From NCBI RefSeq assembly GCF_020531965.1, contig NZ_JAJAWH010000013.1, positions 96,903-160,902 of the forward strand: a stretch of DNA of 64,000 nucleotides, given 5' to 3'. This stretch comes from Pseudorhizobium xiangyangii (GTDB lineage: Bacteria; Pseudomonadota; Alphaproteobacteria; Rhizobiales; Rhizobiaceae). Position numbers and translations under genes: made by a program. This document shows positions 48,293-56,356 of this stretch, in pieces (the stretch's first letter is position 1; each line of letters starts with the position of its first letter). The notes under the pieces are model-generated. The model saw nothing but the letters and a program-made list of their open reading frames with translations. It was not told the DNA's origin and ran no database searches.

Positions 48293-48565
48293 GCCGAAGG
48301 TGCAGCCTGCACGATTGCGAAGAACCTCTAGGCTGGCATCCGCATGAGCCCAGAAGGCTTCCAAAGAAGGACGCCTCATATGTCCCATGGGCGCCCCCTT
48401 CAATGCTCCGGCAGCCGGAAGCCATTGCGGAGGCGTCCCTCAGGCGCTGCTGCACGGCAGCTGCGGCCTGCTCGCGATATTTGAGTTGCAGGTCGTCGTT
48501 TGGCGGTTCGCCCTACGCGCAATGAAGACCGTTCCACGCAGCAAACGCGACATGACGGACCGAGG
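48293..48565. other. Non-coding gap between convergent operons
   Basis: About 270 bases after the importer ATPase without a supportable gene. The short frames here have no ribosome site or protein-like composition. The only clear element is the terminator hairpin that follows. Confidence 0.5.
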
Positions 48566-48594
48566 ACACCGCCAGGCAATGAGCCTGGCGGTGT
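48566..48594 (-). terminator. Strong hairpin terminator
   Basis: A perfect 12-bp stem ACACCGCCAGGC/GCCTGGCGGTGT with a 5-base loop, 9 bases beyond the stop of the sugar-binding protein gene on the minus strand. There is no long T-run, but stem strength and position favour a terminator. Confidence 0.65.
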
Positions 48595-48602
48595 GGCTAT
48601 AA

Positions 48603-49595
48603 TCAGCCGCCGATACAGGTGGCGGCGGTCTCCTGTGTGCATTCGTCGAGCCCGGTGTAGATCGGATCGTCGACCTTCTCGCCCTTGATCAGCTGGATCA
48701 GCACGTCCGGTGCGCGCAGGCCCATCTCGAACGGCCGCTGCCCGACCTGGACGTGGCTGTGACCGGCCTTGAGGGCGTCCATCTGCGGCGGCAGCGTGTC
48801 GCCCGCGACGATGACAAGCTCCTTGCTCTTCAGCCGCGGCTCGAGCGCAGTCGTGGTCGCGGAGTAGGCTTCGGGACCGAACTGTGCCCAGCCGCCGACC
48901 AGGATGAAGGCATCGAGATCGGCGTGGGCGCCTGTCACGTCGGCCAGCTGCTGGTTGGCCGTCGGGATGTCGTCATTGGTGTAGAGCGGGCAGCCATCGA
49001 TCTCCGTCCAGCCTCCTTCGCCCTTCAGGCGCTCGATGCCCTTCGTGCCGCTGATCGTGTCGCGCAGACCTGCGGCGCGTTCGTTGATGTTGGCGGCCGC
49101 CACGTTGCCGAGTTGCAGGCAGACCGTGCCACCATCAGGCTTCAGCGTCTTCAGGTGCCCGGCCATCTTGACGCCCATGTCGTAGTTGTAGGTGCCTAGA
49201 TAGGTCTTGCGCAGAGCTGCATCTTCGGGAAGCAGATCGGCGTCGATGGTCATGATCGGAATGCCCGGCGCCTTCTCCTTCAGCATGGAGGCCATGGCCG
49301 GTGCGTTGGACGGCGAGATCGCGATGCCGGCGACGTCCGGTCGAGCGATCAGATCGGCTACCAACTGCACTTCGCCGGCTTCGTCCGAGGACAGCGCCGG
49401 ACCGGTGTAGAGGCAGGTATATTCGGAGGTCGGGTTATTCTCGTTCCACTTGGCACAGCCGTTGCCGAGCACGGTGAAGAACGGGTTGTCCAGGCCCTTC
49501 ACCACGACGGCCAACGTCTTCTTCTCCTGCGTGATGGCCTGACCAGCGGTCATGGCAAGGACCGCAACAGCGGCCAGAAGCATTGTCTTTCTCAT
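48603..49595 (-). CDS. Sugar ABC transporter substrate-binding protein (RbsB type)
   Basis: 330 residues from the ATG at 49595, preceded by GGGAGGAA. The signal peptide is KTMLLAAVAVLAMTAGQA. The fold is periplasmic-binding type 1: LAVVVKGLDNPFFTVLGNGC, DVAGIAISPSNAPAMASML, IPIMTIDADLL and GTYNYDMGVKMAGHL. It belongs with the divergent ATPase and permease at 50769-52614. The sugar is unknown. Confidence 0.92.
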   Translation of the reverse strand: MRKTMLLAAVAVLAMTAGQAITQEKKTLAVVVKGLDNPFFTVLGNGCAKWNENNPTSEYTCLYTGPALSSDEAGEVQLVADLIARPDVAGIAISPSNAPAMASMLKEKAPGIPIMTIDADLLPEDAALRKTYLGTYNYDMGVKMAGHLKTLKPDGGTVCLQLGNVAAANINERAAGLRDTISGTKGIERLKGEGGWTEIDGCPLYTNDDIPTANQQLADVTGAHADLDAFILVGGWAQFGPEAYSATTTALEPRLKSKELVIVAGDTLPPQMDALKAGHSHVQVGQRPFEMGLRAPDVLIQLIKGEKVDDPIYTGLDECTQETAATCIGG

Positions 49596-49650
49596 CTGAT
49601 TCCTCCCTTGGATTGATGAGACTTCACGGGAACAGCCCCGCTTCGCTTCC

Positions 49651-50625
49651 TCACCCCGGATACCACACCCGCCTCGGCTCATCGGCCGGCCGGACGTAAT
49701 CCCAGGCTGAATCGATCAGTCGTCGAAGGTCGTACGCCGGACGCCATCCGAGTTCGGCCTTGGCACGGCTATTGTCCATCCAGTTGCTGACGTATGGGGC
49801 CCGCACCAGCGTTGCCGGCAGGCCGCGCGTTCGGGCGAGATGTTCGGCTACCGCCCCGTAATCCACCGGCTCATCCATCGAGATGTTGTAGAGACGCTGG
49901 CGTGCGGCCGGCGCGGTGAGCGCGAGCACGATCGCCTCGACCAGGTCGTCGACATGAACAAAATTGCGCTTCAGGGGGGTGCCGTCCGCCTCCTGCAGCA
50001 ACGGTACTGCACCCTCGCGGCGGGACCGTTCGGCGAGGTCCTGCGGCACCATGGTCTTCCAGTCCGGTCCGCCGAAGACATCGTCCCCAAACGACAGGCT
50101 GTAGCGAAAATCGTCCGCCTCCATGATCCAGGGCGCCCTGAGGCAGCACCAGTCGATCCCGTACTGGATGCCGTACTGCTCGACCATCACTTCCTCGAGC
50201 ACCTTGGACAGGGCATAGCAGCCCGGATAGGCCATGTGCGGCGCGTCCTCGGTGATCGGCGCGGGATGGCGATGGAAGAAGTGGCCCACCGCCGCGTCAC
50301 CGCCTATCAGTACGAAGCGCCTCGCATCCGGGCTCTGGCGGAACTCCTCAAGCAGCCAGAACAGCCCCTTGACCGTCACGTCCATGACCTCGTCGGGCGT
50401 CTCCTTGCAGGTCGCCAGATGGACGACATGCGTGGCGCCCCGCATGGCCTCCCGGCAGACCGCGCGGTCTGCGATCGAGCCGACGACGACGGATAGTCCG
50501 TCATCTTCAGGCAGCCGCCGATTGTGGCAGAGCGCGCGGATGTCCGGCGCCGTCGTCTCGCGCCTCAGCCGCGAAATAAAGGCGCGCCCCACCTTGCCCG
50601 TTGCTCCCGTGACCAGGACCAGCAT
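49651..50625 (-). CDS. NAD-dependent epimerase/dehydratase-family protein
   Basis: A 324-residue extended short-chain dehydrogenase. Rossmann motif VTGATGKVGRAFISRL, then VVHLATCKETPDEVMDVTVK and the catalytic Tyr and Lys in YALSKVLEE. The start has GGGAGGAA. It lies 55 bases before the binding-protein gene in one minus-strand operon, so it probably acts on the imported sugar or sugar acid, for example as a uronate or aldose dehydrogenase or an epimerase. Confidence 0.85.
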   Translation of the reverse strand: MLVLVTGATGKVGRAFISRLRRETTAPDIRALCHNRRLPEDDGLSVVVGSIADRAVCREAMRGATHVVHLATCKETPDEVMDVTVKGLFWLLEEFRQSPDARRFVLIGGDAAVGHFFHRHPAPITEDAPHMAYPGCYALSKVLEEVMVEQYGIQYGIDWCCLRAPWIMEADDFRYSLSFGDDVFGGPDWKTMVPQDLAERSRREGAVPLLQEADGTPLKRNFVHVDDLVEAIVLALTAPAARQRLYNISMDEPVDYGAVAEHLARTRGLPATLVRAPYVSNWMDNSRAKAELGWRPAYDLRRLIDSAWDYVRPADEPRRVWYPG

Positions 50626-50682
50626 GCTCTTCCTCCCGCGTACATAAGACGCCGGTCATATGCCATACGTCAATATATTGTC

Positions 50683-50719
50683 GGATAAATAGGATAAATA
50701 TTCTTTCATCCTATTGACT
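50683..50719. promoter_or_regulatory. Operator-like repeats in the divergent sugar-importer promoter
   Basis: Two perfect tandem copies of GGATAAATA (50683-50691 and 50692-50700) overlap an inverted repeat AATAGGAT-N12-ATCCTATT (50688-50715). The right arm runs into TTGACT (50714-50719), a possible -35 element for the ATPase operon with TATTAA near 50739. Likely binding site of the GntR-type regulator at 52643. Confidence 0.55.
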
Positions 50720-50768
50720 GAGACGGGGTGGGGCTTGCTATTAAATTGGCGAAAACGGCAGGTGAGGC

Positions 50769-51509
50769 ATGACAGCGCTCAAACTGACGAACATTTCGAA
50801 GCACTTTGGCGCGATCCACGCACTGAGCGGCGTTTCGCTGTCACTGGAGCCTGCGCAAGTTCTGGGCCTCATGGGCGACAACGGCGCGGGCAAGTCGACG
50901 CTGGTGAAGATCATTGCCGGCAACTTTCCGCCGACCGGCGGGGCGATCCAGATCGATGACCGCGAAGTGCATTTCGCCCAGCCGATAGATGCGCGTCGCA
51001 ACGGCGTCGAGATCGTCTATCAGGACCTGGCGCTGTGCAACAATCTGACCGCCGGAGCGAATGTCTTCCTCGGTCGCGAGCTGCAGAAGGGATGGGGACC
51101 GTTCAGGATCCTCGACTACAAGAAAATGTATCAGCGCGCGGGCGAGCTCTTCGCCGAGCTCAAGTCGGAGACGCGCCCGCGCGATCTGGTCCGCCAGATG
51201 TCCGGGGGGCAGCGCCAGGCGGTGGCAATCGCCCGGACAAGGCTCTCGGAGCCAAGGATCGTGCTGATGGACGAGCCGACAGCGGCAATCAGCGTCCGCC
51301 AGGTGGCGGAGGTTCTCAACCTGATCCGCAGGCTGCGCGACCACGGCATCGCCGTCATCCTGATCAGTCACCGCATGCCGGACGTCTTTGCGGTCGCCGA
51401 CCGGGTCGCCGTGCTCAGGCGCGGCCGCAAGGTCGCCGACAAGCTCATTTCAACCACGTCGCCCGAGGAGGTCACCGGTCTCATCACCGGTGCCATCGAA
51501 AATGCTTGA
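50769..51509 (+). CDS. Sugar ABC transporter ATP-binding protein (single domain)
   Basis: A 246-residue ATPase with Walker A GDNGAGKST, signature MSGGQRQA, Walker B RIVLMDEPTA and H-loop ISHRM. It is of the sugar class but holds one nucleotide-binding domain, as in fructose-type importers, unlike the double-domain RbsA, so it must dimerise. AGGTGAGG serves as ribosome site. The permease follows 25 bases later. Confidence 0.92.
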   Translation: MTALKLTNISKHFGAIHALSGVSLSLEPAQVLGLMGDNGAGKSTLVKIIAGNFPPTGGAIQIDDREVHFAQPIDARRNGVEIVYQDLALCNNLTAGANVFLGRELQKGWGPFRILDYKKMYQRAGELFAELKSETRPRDLVRQMSGGQRQAVAIARTRLSEPRIVLMDEPTAAISVRQVAEVLNLIRRLRDHGIAVILISHRMPDVFAVADRVAVLRRGRKVADKLISTTSPEEVTGLITGAIENA

Positions 51510-51534
51510 CCGTCGCAAGGAGCTCCCTGGGGCC

Positions 51535-52614
51535 ATGGACATCACGCTTCAGGATACGATCGACAGACAGCAGCATGGCGCCGCGGGTCGCCTCATGGCG
51601 AGCCAGACCTTTTGGGTCTTCCTCGCCGCGATCATCGCCTTCGCCTACCTCTCAGTGGCGACATCGTCCTTCGACACCTCCCAGAACCTGTTCAATGTCG
51701 CCCGGAACTGCGCCTTCGTCGGGATCATCGGGCTCGGCATGACGGCGGTGATCATCACCGGCGGCATCGACCTGTCGGTCGGCTCTGTGCTCTGCCTGGC
51801 GGGCATGGTCGCCGGCATGATGATGAGCTGGGACTATCCGATCTGGGTCGCCATTCCCTGCGCCCTGGGGGCCGCGCTTGCATGCGGCTTCATCAATGGC
51901 TTCCTGATCGCCTATGTCCACATGCCGCCTTTCGTCGTCACGCTGGCCATGATGTCTTTCGCGCGCAGCGTCGCGATGGTGCTGTCCGGCAACCAGATGG
52001 TCTATCAGTTCGGTGTGGACCACGCGAAGATGGTGGCGATCGGCGGGGGCTCGACCCGCGGCTGGTTCAACGCGCTGGCCGCCTCGTCCGGCCCGGACAG
52101 CACGCTGTCCGCTGTGTTCACGTGGCTGGGGCAGAGCATTTTCATCCCAAATCCGGCGATCCTGCTGGTGCTGTTCGCCCTCGTGTTCGGCTTTGTCTTC
52201 CGCTGGACCCGCTGGGGACGCCACATCTTTGCGATCGGCGGAAACGAGCACGCCGCGACACTGACGGGTGTGCCGGTGAGGCGCATCAAGGTCAGCGTCT
52301 ACATGCTCTCGGCGCTGATGGCGGGCATTGCCGGGATCTTGCAGGTGGGATGGCTGGGCACGATCACCACGGGCATGGGCACGGGCATGGAACTCGTCGT
52401 CATCGCCGCCGTGGTCATCGGCGGCGCAAATCTCGCTGGCGGCGGCGGAACAGCGTTCGGTGCGGTCGTCGGTGCGGTACTCATCGAGATGATCCGCAAC
52501 TCTTTGACCCTTCTCGGAATCAATCCATTCTGGCAAGGGGTGTTTGTGGGAAGCTTCATCATCACCGCCGTCGCGTTCGATCGGATTCGGGCGAGCCGCA
52601 ATCCCGAAAGCTGA
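51535..52614 (+). CDS. Sugar ABC transporter permease
   Basis: A 359-residue membrane protein of the RbsC/BPD-2 family from the ATG at 51535, with AAGGAG upstream; ATG at 51502 is an alternative. It has about nine hydrophobic segments, IGLGMTAVIITGGIDLSVGS (the diagnostic segment), FRWTRWGRHIFAIGGNEHAA and ELVVIAAVVIGGANLAGGGG. It forms the channel with the upstream ATPase. Confidence 0.93.
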   Translation: MDITLQDTIDRQQHGAAGRLMASQTFWVFLAAIIAFAYLSVATSSFDTSQNLFNVARNCAFVGIIGLGMTAVIITGGIDLSVGSVLCLAGMVAGMMMSWDYPIWVAIPCALGAALACGFINGFLIAYVHMPPFVVTLAMMSFARSVAMVLSGNQMVYQFGVDHAKMVAIGGGSTRGWFNALAASSGPDSTLSAVFTWLGQSIFIPNPAILLVLFALVFGFVFRWTRWGRHIFAIGGNEHAATLTGVPVRRIKVSVYMLSALMAGIAGILQVGWLGTITTGMGTGMELVVIAAVVIGGANLAGGGGTAFGAVVGAVLIEMIRNSLTLLGINPFWQGVFVGSFIITAVAFDRIRASRNPES

Positions 52615-52642
52615 CGCGGTGATGTCGAAATCGGAATATTGA

Positions 52643-53395
52643 ATGGCAATGAAACAGCCTGCCATCGGACGGAAAAGCACCCGTCTCGGGGGAACTTTGG
52701 TGAATTTCTCGGTCGCAAACGAGATCGGTCAGCGTATCGTGCGGGGGGATTATCCTCCGGGCACGATCCTGCCCAACGAGGCGGAATGGTCGCAGATGTT
52801 CGGCGTCGGTCGTTCCGTCGTGCGGGAGGCAATCAAGATGCTGGCCGCCAAGAACCTTCTCGCTTCGCGAACAAAAATCGGAAGCTGGGTGGAACCACGG
52901 GAACGATGGAACCTGCTCGATCGCGACGTGCTCGCCTGGTACGCAGCGTCACCGGAGCGGCGGAGCTTTCTCAAGACCGTGCAGGAGTTTCGTTACATCA
53001 TCGAGCCGGAAGCCGCTGCGCTAGCGGCCGTGCGGCGGGACGTTTCCCAGATGGAAGCGATCACCAAAGCCTGTCAGGAGATGGGCACCGCGCCGACGCT
53101 GGCCGAGCGAACCGCCGCCGATACGCGCTTTCACCTGGCGATCCTGCAGGCCGCGGGCAACGAGTTGCTGCTTCCGCTGGGGGCACTGATCGATTCTGTG
53201 CTGGAGGGCCTGTTCGTTTTCGTGACCCGCGAAATCAATGATCTGCGTCACGCGCAGGGGCTTCATGAGGAGATCGAGCGGTGCATCCGCTTGCAGCGCC
53301 CTGACGCCGCGCGCAAGGCCGTCCGCACTCTGCTCGCGAACACCGACGAATTTATCGCCAGCCACGGAGATGGCGGAATGCTCGGACCGGTCTGA
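52643..53395 (+). CDS. GntR-family regulator, FadR subfamily (FCD domain)
   Basis: A 250-residue regulator. The N-terminal winged HTH covers about 15-85 (GQRIVRGDYPPGTILPNEAE, VGRSVVREAIKMLAAKNLL, RTKIGSWVEPRERWNLLD). The FCD effector domain follows, with DTRFHLAILQAAGNELLLPL and the metal-binding His near HAQGLHEEIERCIRLQRPD. Last gene of the sugar-importer operon, it probably represses the divergent promoters at 50626-50768 until a sugar acid or related inducer binds. Confidence 0.92.
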   Translation: MAMKQPAIGRKSTRLGGTLVNFSVANEIGQRIVRGDYPPGTILPNEAEWSQMFGVGRSVVREAIKMLAAKNLLASRTKIGSWVEPRERWNLLDRDVLAWYAASPERRSFLKTVQEFRYIIEPEAAALAAVRRDVSQMEAITKACQEMGTAPTLAERTAADTRFHLAILQAAGNELLLPLGALIDSVLEGLFVFVTREINDLRHAQGLHEEIERCIRLQRPDAARKAVRTLLANTDEFIASHGDGGMLGPV

Positions 53396-53495
53396 AGATT
53401 CTCGCAGAAGTGATGGCCGACCTGCCCGGCTGCATGATTGGGTCGATCTGCTATCAGGAGCGATTTGACATCGACCTCAACCGCGAGGAATTATC

Positions 53496-53633
53496 ATGGC
53501 GAAGGTCACGGGCGATCCGGATCGCCTGGTTCGCCAGATCATGGCTTACCGTGCCAATCGCGCCAAGCAACGAAATGTGGGCTTTCGGGCGTACCCGCCC
53601 AAAAGCCCACTGGCCGCCTGTTTGACGTCTTAG
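53496..53633 (+). CDS. Possible 45-residue protein overlapping a long hairpin
   Basis: A short frame beginning MAKVTGDPDRLVRQIMAYRA, with GAGGAA at good spacing before the ATG. Its second half coincides with a long hairpin (53577-53610). I do not recognise it. Good start signals speak for translation; the small size and the hairpin speak against. It could be a remnant. Confidence 0.3.
   Translation: MAKVTGDPDRLVRQIMAYRANRAKQRNVGFRAYPPKSPLAACLTS
53577..53610. repeat. Long inverted repeat (14-bp stem)
   Basis: GTGGGCTTT and AAAGCCCAC enclose GGGCG-TACC-CGCCC with one mismatch position, giving a stem of about 14 pairs. It lies between the GntR gene and a convergent small gene, so it may serve as a terminator, though no T-run follows on the plus strand. 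Confidence 0.6.
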
Positions 53634-53640
53634 GAACGCT

Positions 53641-53874
53641 TCACGACGCCGAGAATTTCACCGCTACGCCGCGCTGCCGAAAGTAGGCCTGCATCAGCTT
53701 TCTGCCAGAGCGGTTGTTGTGCGCGAGCCTGGCCGGGTCGAATACGGCCTCTTTCAAACCCGCCCGCGTCAACGCTGCCTTGAGAGTCGCGATATGCACG
53801 TCGATGTCGGCATTGTCCGCCTGAAGCGATTCATAAATGCGGGTTGTTGCATCTGCCACGGTCGGTTCGCTCAC
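53641..53874 (-). CDS. Small hypothetical protein, 77 residues
   Basis: Begins at a GTG with AGGAG eight bases upstream and reads MSEPTVADATTRIYESLQAD, ending in a basic RQRGVAVKFSAS tail. The composition is protein-like, with no signal peptide, membrane segment or cysteine. I do not recognise the family. It lies alone between the sugar-importer operon and another small hypothetical gene. Confidence 0.65.
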   Translation of the reverse strand: MSEPTVADATTRIYESLQADNADIDVHIATLKAALTRAGLKEAVFDPARLAHNNRSGRKLMQAYFRQRGVAVKFSAS

Positions 53875-54168
53875 TAGTACGCTCCTGTTGTTATGTTTCG
53901 CTGGCGCTTACCACATTTTTCGACTTGACCCTACTGTGGTGAGAAATGCCCCCATCAAAGGGTGACGATGGATTGGAACGTAGCGTCCACTTTCAGAGAT
54001 GCGGCACCAGAAGCGGACCACCGGGAACCGACCCAACTAGGACCTGAGCTTGTCGGTGACAATGACCCGCAGCGTGGCGTCCCAGGACCAGCCTTCCACC
54101 GACGATGCTGCTCAAGCTTCACACAACGATTGCTGTCATAAGATGGACATCTAATGGAGGATATCCGA
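53875..54168. other. Intergenic region between two small hypothetical genes
   Basis: Nearly 300 bases without a supportable gene. It contains an interrupted dyad ACCACA/TGTGGT (within 53910-53941), close to the start of the minus-strand small gene, which may be part of its promoter. Confidence 0.4.
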
Positions 54169-54390
54169 ATGCAACCAACCGCTGAGCATGCTGCGTTTCC
54201 AGAGGATATTCAGATGACGGCCTGGGCGATCGCCGCAAAGCACCTGACGCGCGGGCAAAAGGACGTTACGAAGATGATCGCGGATGCTCTAGTCATTGAG
54301 CGAACTCGATGTGTCGAGTTGATGCACGCTGCCCTCGGACCGGACGACCCGCTAGTCGTGTTCTTGGCGAACCCTAGCCATGACTGGTGA
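54169..54390 (+). CDS. Small hypothetical protein, 73 residues
   Basis: The ATG at 54169 is preceded by GGAGGAT eight bases upstream, better than the in-frame ATG at 54154 that contains this ribosome site. The protein (QPTAEHAAFPEDIQMTAWAI, then LTRGQKDVTKMIADALVIER) looks helical and soluble with no known motif. Function unknown. Confidence 0.6.
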   Translation: MQPTAEHAAFPEDIQMTAWAIAAKHLTRGQKDVTKMIADALVIERTRCVELMHAALGPDDPLVVFLANPSHDW

Positions 54391-54528
54391 ACTTATCTGA
54401 TGCGCTGCTATCCTTGGGTATTCTATGACCCTGCAGGAGGCGGGAAGCTGCGGCCGCGCGCGCCTTGTCCATAGAAGGGTGATGACTCGCGCCAATTTAG
54501 CAACAACGTGCCATCGCCGGGCAGGACA

Positions 54529-55701
54529 CTATGGCTTGACGGAAGCTTCCGTCTCAAAAGTTGCTTGTGCGCTGTTTGCCTTATGATCTGCCATCCGCCT
54601 AGCCCAACGACGCCCGGGTTCTTCGATGAAGCGATACGTTACGAGTGAAAGCGCGACGGTCAAAAGAAGCATCAGAATTTGCAAGAGGTCACCGAGCCAG
54701 GGAGATCCGTACAAGTAGACGATGTTTATTGGTTCATGGGTCGGGGTTAGGGAATACGACATAAACAGTTTTGTGTCGGTCACCCGTTCAAGGGCCATCA
54801 GGGCAACCCGTACAATTGCCCTAATGAACGGATGCATCATGTAGATCGAGTATGTCAGGGTGCCAATCAGCAACATGAAACGAACCGTGAGCACACCGCT
54901 GACTGCGCCACCCTCACGCGCGAACACCAGCACAACAAAAGCAAAAATCAATGGGGACATGACGGAAAGCAGCAAGCTGTCGCCTGCAACTACAACGTAG
55001 ACGACAGCCAAGGCCAGACCGACGAATTCAAGCATTGTGTCCGCTGCTCTTGAAAGCCGTTCTTTCAGGAGAGGGAACCGCTCCCGGATGTCAAAGCACA
55101 GCACCCCCAGGGAGAAGCCGTACAGGCAACGCACCAGCCCATAATCATAGGTTGTGTCCATTCCGTGTGGGCTCAGAGTGGCTATTATGATCGGACCTGC
55201 AACGATCAGCAGCAGCCAAGGCCACAGGATGGCACCAAATCTAGCCACCACGACTGAAAAAATGAGGTAGGCGGCGACCTCTGCGCTGATGCTCCAGCTA
55301 ACAAAGTTCAGCCAATTCTGCGGATTGACACCAATACCTTGCAGAAGAAACACATTGGTGATGATCGCTTGAAGCAGATTGGAGTCCACTCCATTTTTGA
55401 CCGCGTCTATGGGGATGAATAGCAGAAGCGTCAGAAGATGAAGAGGATAGATGCGCCCAAGGCGCAAAACCAAGAAACGGTTGACGCTGAAACCCTCAGC
55501 GAGGCGCGTACGATAGTTTGCTGCGATAACAAACCCGCTGAGGACGAAGAAGAAATCTACAAATAGATATGAATTTCTGATGATAGGCGAAAAGTATAGA
55601 TTACTAAAAACATCAAAGTGAAACAATGCGACCATACAAGCGCAAATGCCGCGCCAACTGTCGAGAGCATTGTATCGGGGGGCGTTTCTTACCAAATCCA
55701 T
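54529..55701 (-). CDS. Acyltransferase family 3 membrane protein (OafA-like)
   Basis: A 390-residue integral membrane acyltransferase with about ten hydrophobic segments. The family start RYNALDSWRGICACMVALFH contains the conserved Arg and His; FVDFFFVLSGFVIAANYRTR and LVLRLGRIYPLHLL follow, and SIYMMHPFIRAIV and RFIEEPGRRWAR near the end are typical. Such proteins O-acetylate or succinylate surface or secreted polysaccharides. Lower GC than the neighbouring core and the isolated setting hint at acquired DNA. No good ribosome site is visible at the chosen ATG. Confidence 0.88.
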   Translation of the reverse strand: MDLVRNAPRYNALDSWRGICACMVALFHFDVFSNLYFSPIIRNSYLFVDFFFVLSGFVIAANYRTRLAEGFSVNRFLVLRLGRIYPLHLLTLLLFIPIDAVKNGVDSNLLQAIITNVFLLQGIGVNPQNWLNFVSWSISAEVAAYLIFSVVVARFGAILWPWLLLIVAGPIIIATLSPHGMDTTYDYGLVRCLYGFSLGVLCFDIRERFPLLKERLSRAADTMLEFVGLALAVVYVVVAGDSLLLSVMSPLIFAFVVLVFAREGGAVSGVLTVRFMLLIGTLTYSIYMMHPFIRAIVRVALMALERVTDTKLFMSYSLTPTHEPINIVYLYGSPWLGDLLQILMLLLTVALSLVTYRFIEEPGRRWARRMADHKANSAQATFETEASVKP

Positions 55702-56356
55702 GTGGCGAGGGGGTAGGAAAAATCCAATGCATGCACAAGCGGCGGTTGAATTTATGCTTAACGTCCTTGCGAGCGCGGAGTCCCGCCATTCACTCGCCGT
55801 TACTTACTCCGTCCACCACCTCATGCGAGACGGCCCTCGCACTCTGGAACGATCCCAGTTTGACGGGAAGCAGCAACACATCAGCGGACGCTCTCGCCGA
55901 GGAGATGATCCGGACGCTGCGCATCGTTCGAGATAACGAAGCAAAGATCGATATCGGCACCTTGTGTCTCCCGCTGGAGTGGTCTCGCCACGGGTCTTTC
56001 ATCAGAATTTGGGTGAGAGCCTTGCTCTGGCGGTGTGATCCTGGAACGGCAACCAAACTGGTCGACACAGGGAAGGCCGAGAACGGCGTTTTTGGGCATG
56101 GTTGACGTTTGGACAAGCTACCCCAACTGCACCATGCCGGCTTTGGGCCGACCGAAACATTGAGATCGCTTGAACTTGTTATAACACCACTTTTCTTGTC
56201 ATATCAGCAGCGCCCGCCAGTCAAAACCGCCGAAGTTCTTGACACGCCGTTCCGGCAGTTGAATACCCTCCCAGTCCTGTTGCCTCATTTAGGAATGGCA
56301 TCTGACCAAACATATCGGTGTGGAAAGGTCACGCCAGCTCGCAAGCAGGAAAACCC
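55702..56356. other. Gene-poor stretch before the siderophore permease
   Basis: About 650 bases in which frames occur on both strands but none has a convincing start, composition or motif. It contains an 8-bp inverted repeat (GGCATGGT at 56095, ACCATGCC at 56131) and an 8-bp palindrome GTTATAAC at 56178. The promoter of the permease operon must lie here; I could not place it with confidence, and no TGA-N9-TCA iron box was found. Confidence 0.5.

Noticed and set aside
51612-52622. Long frame (336 codons) overlapping the sugar permease in another phase
   Set aside because: Rich in Arg, His and Asp with no motif; a high-GC shadow of the real permease gene.
55626-56105. 159-codon plus-strand frame overlapping the acyltransferase gene
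   Set aside because: Its first part is antisense to the acyltransferase, it has no ribosome site, and its composition is not protein-like.
56095-56138. 8-bp inverted repeat GGCATGGT/ACCATGCC considered as an insertion-sequence end
   Set aside because: Too short, no transposase nearby and no target duplication visible.
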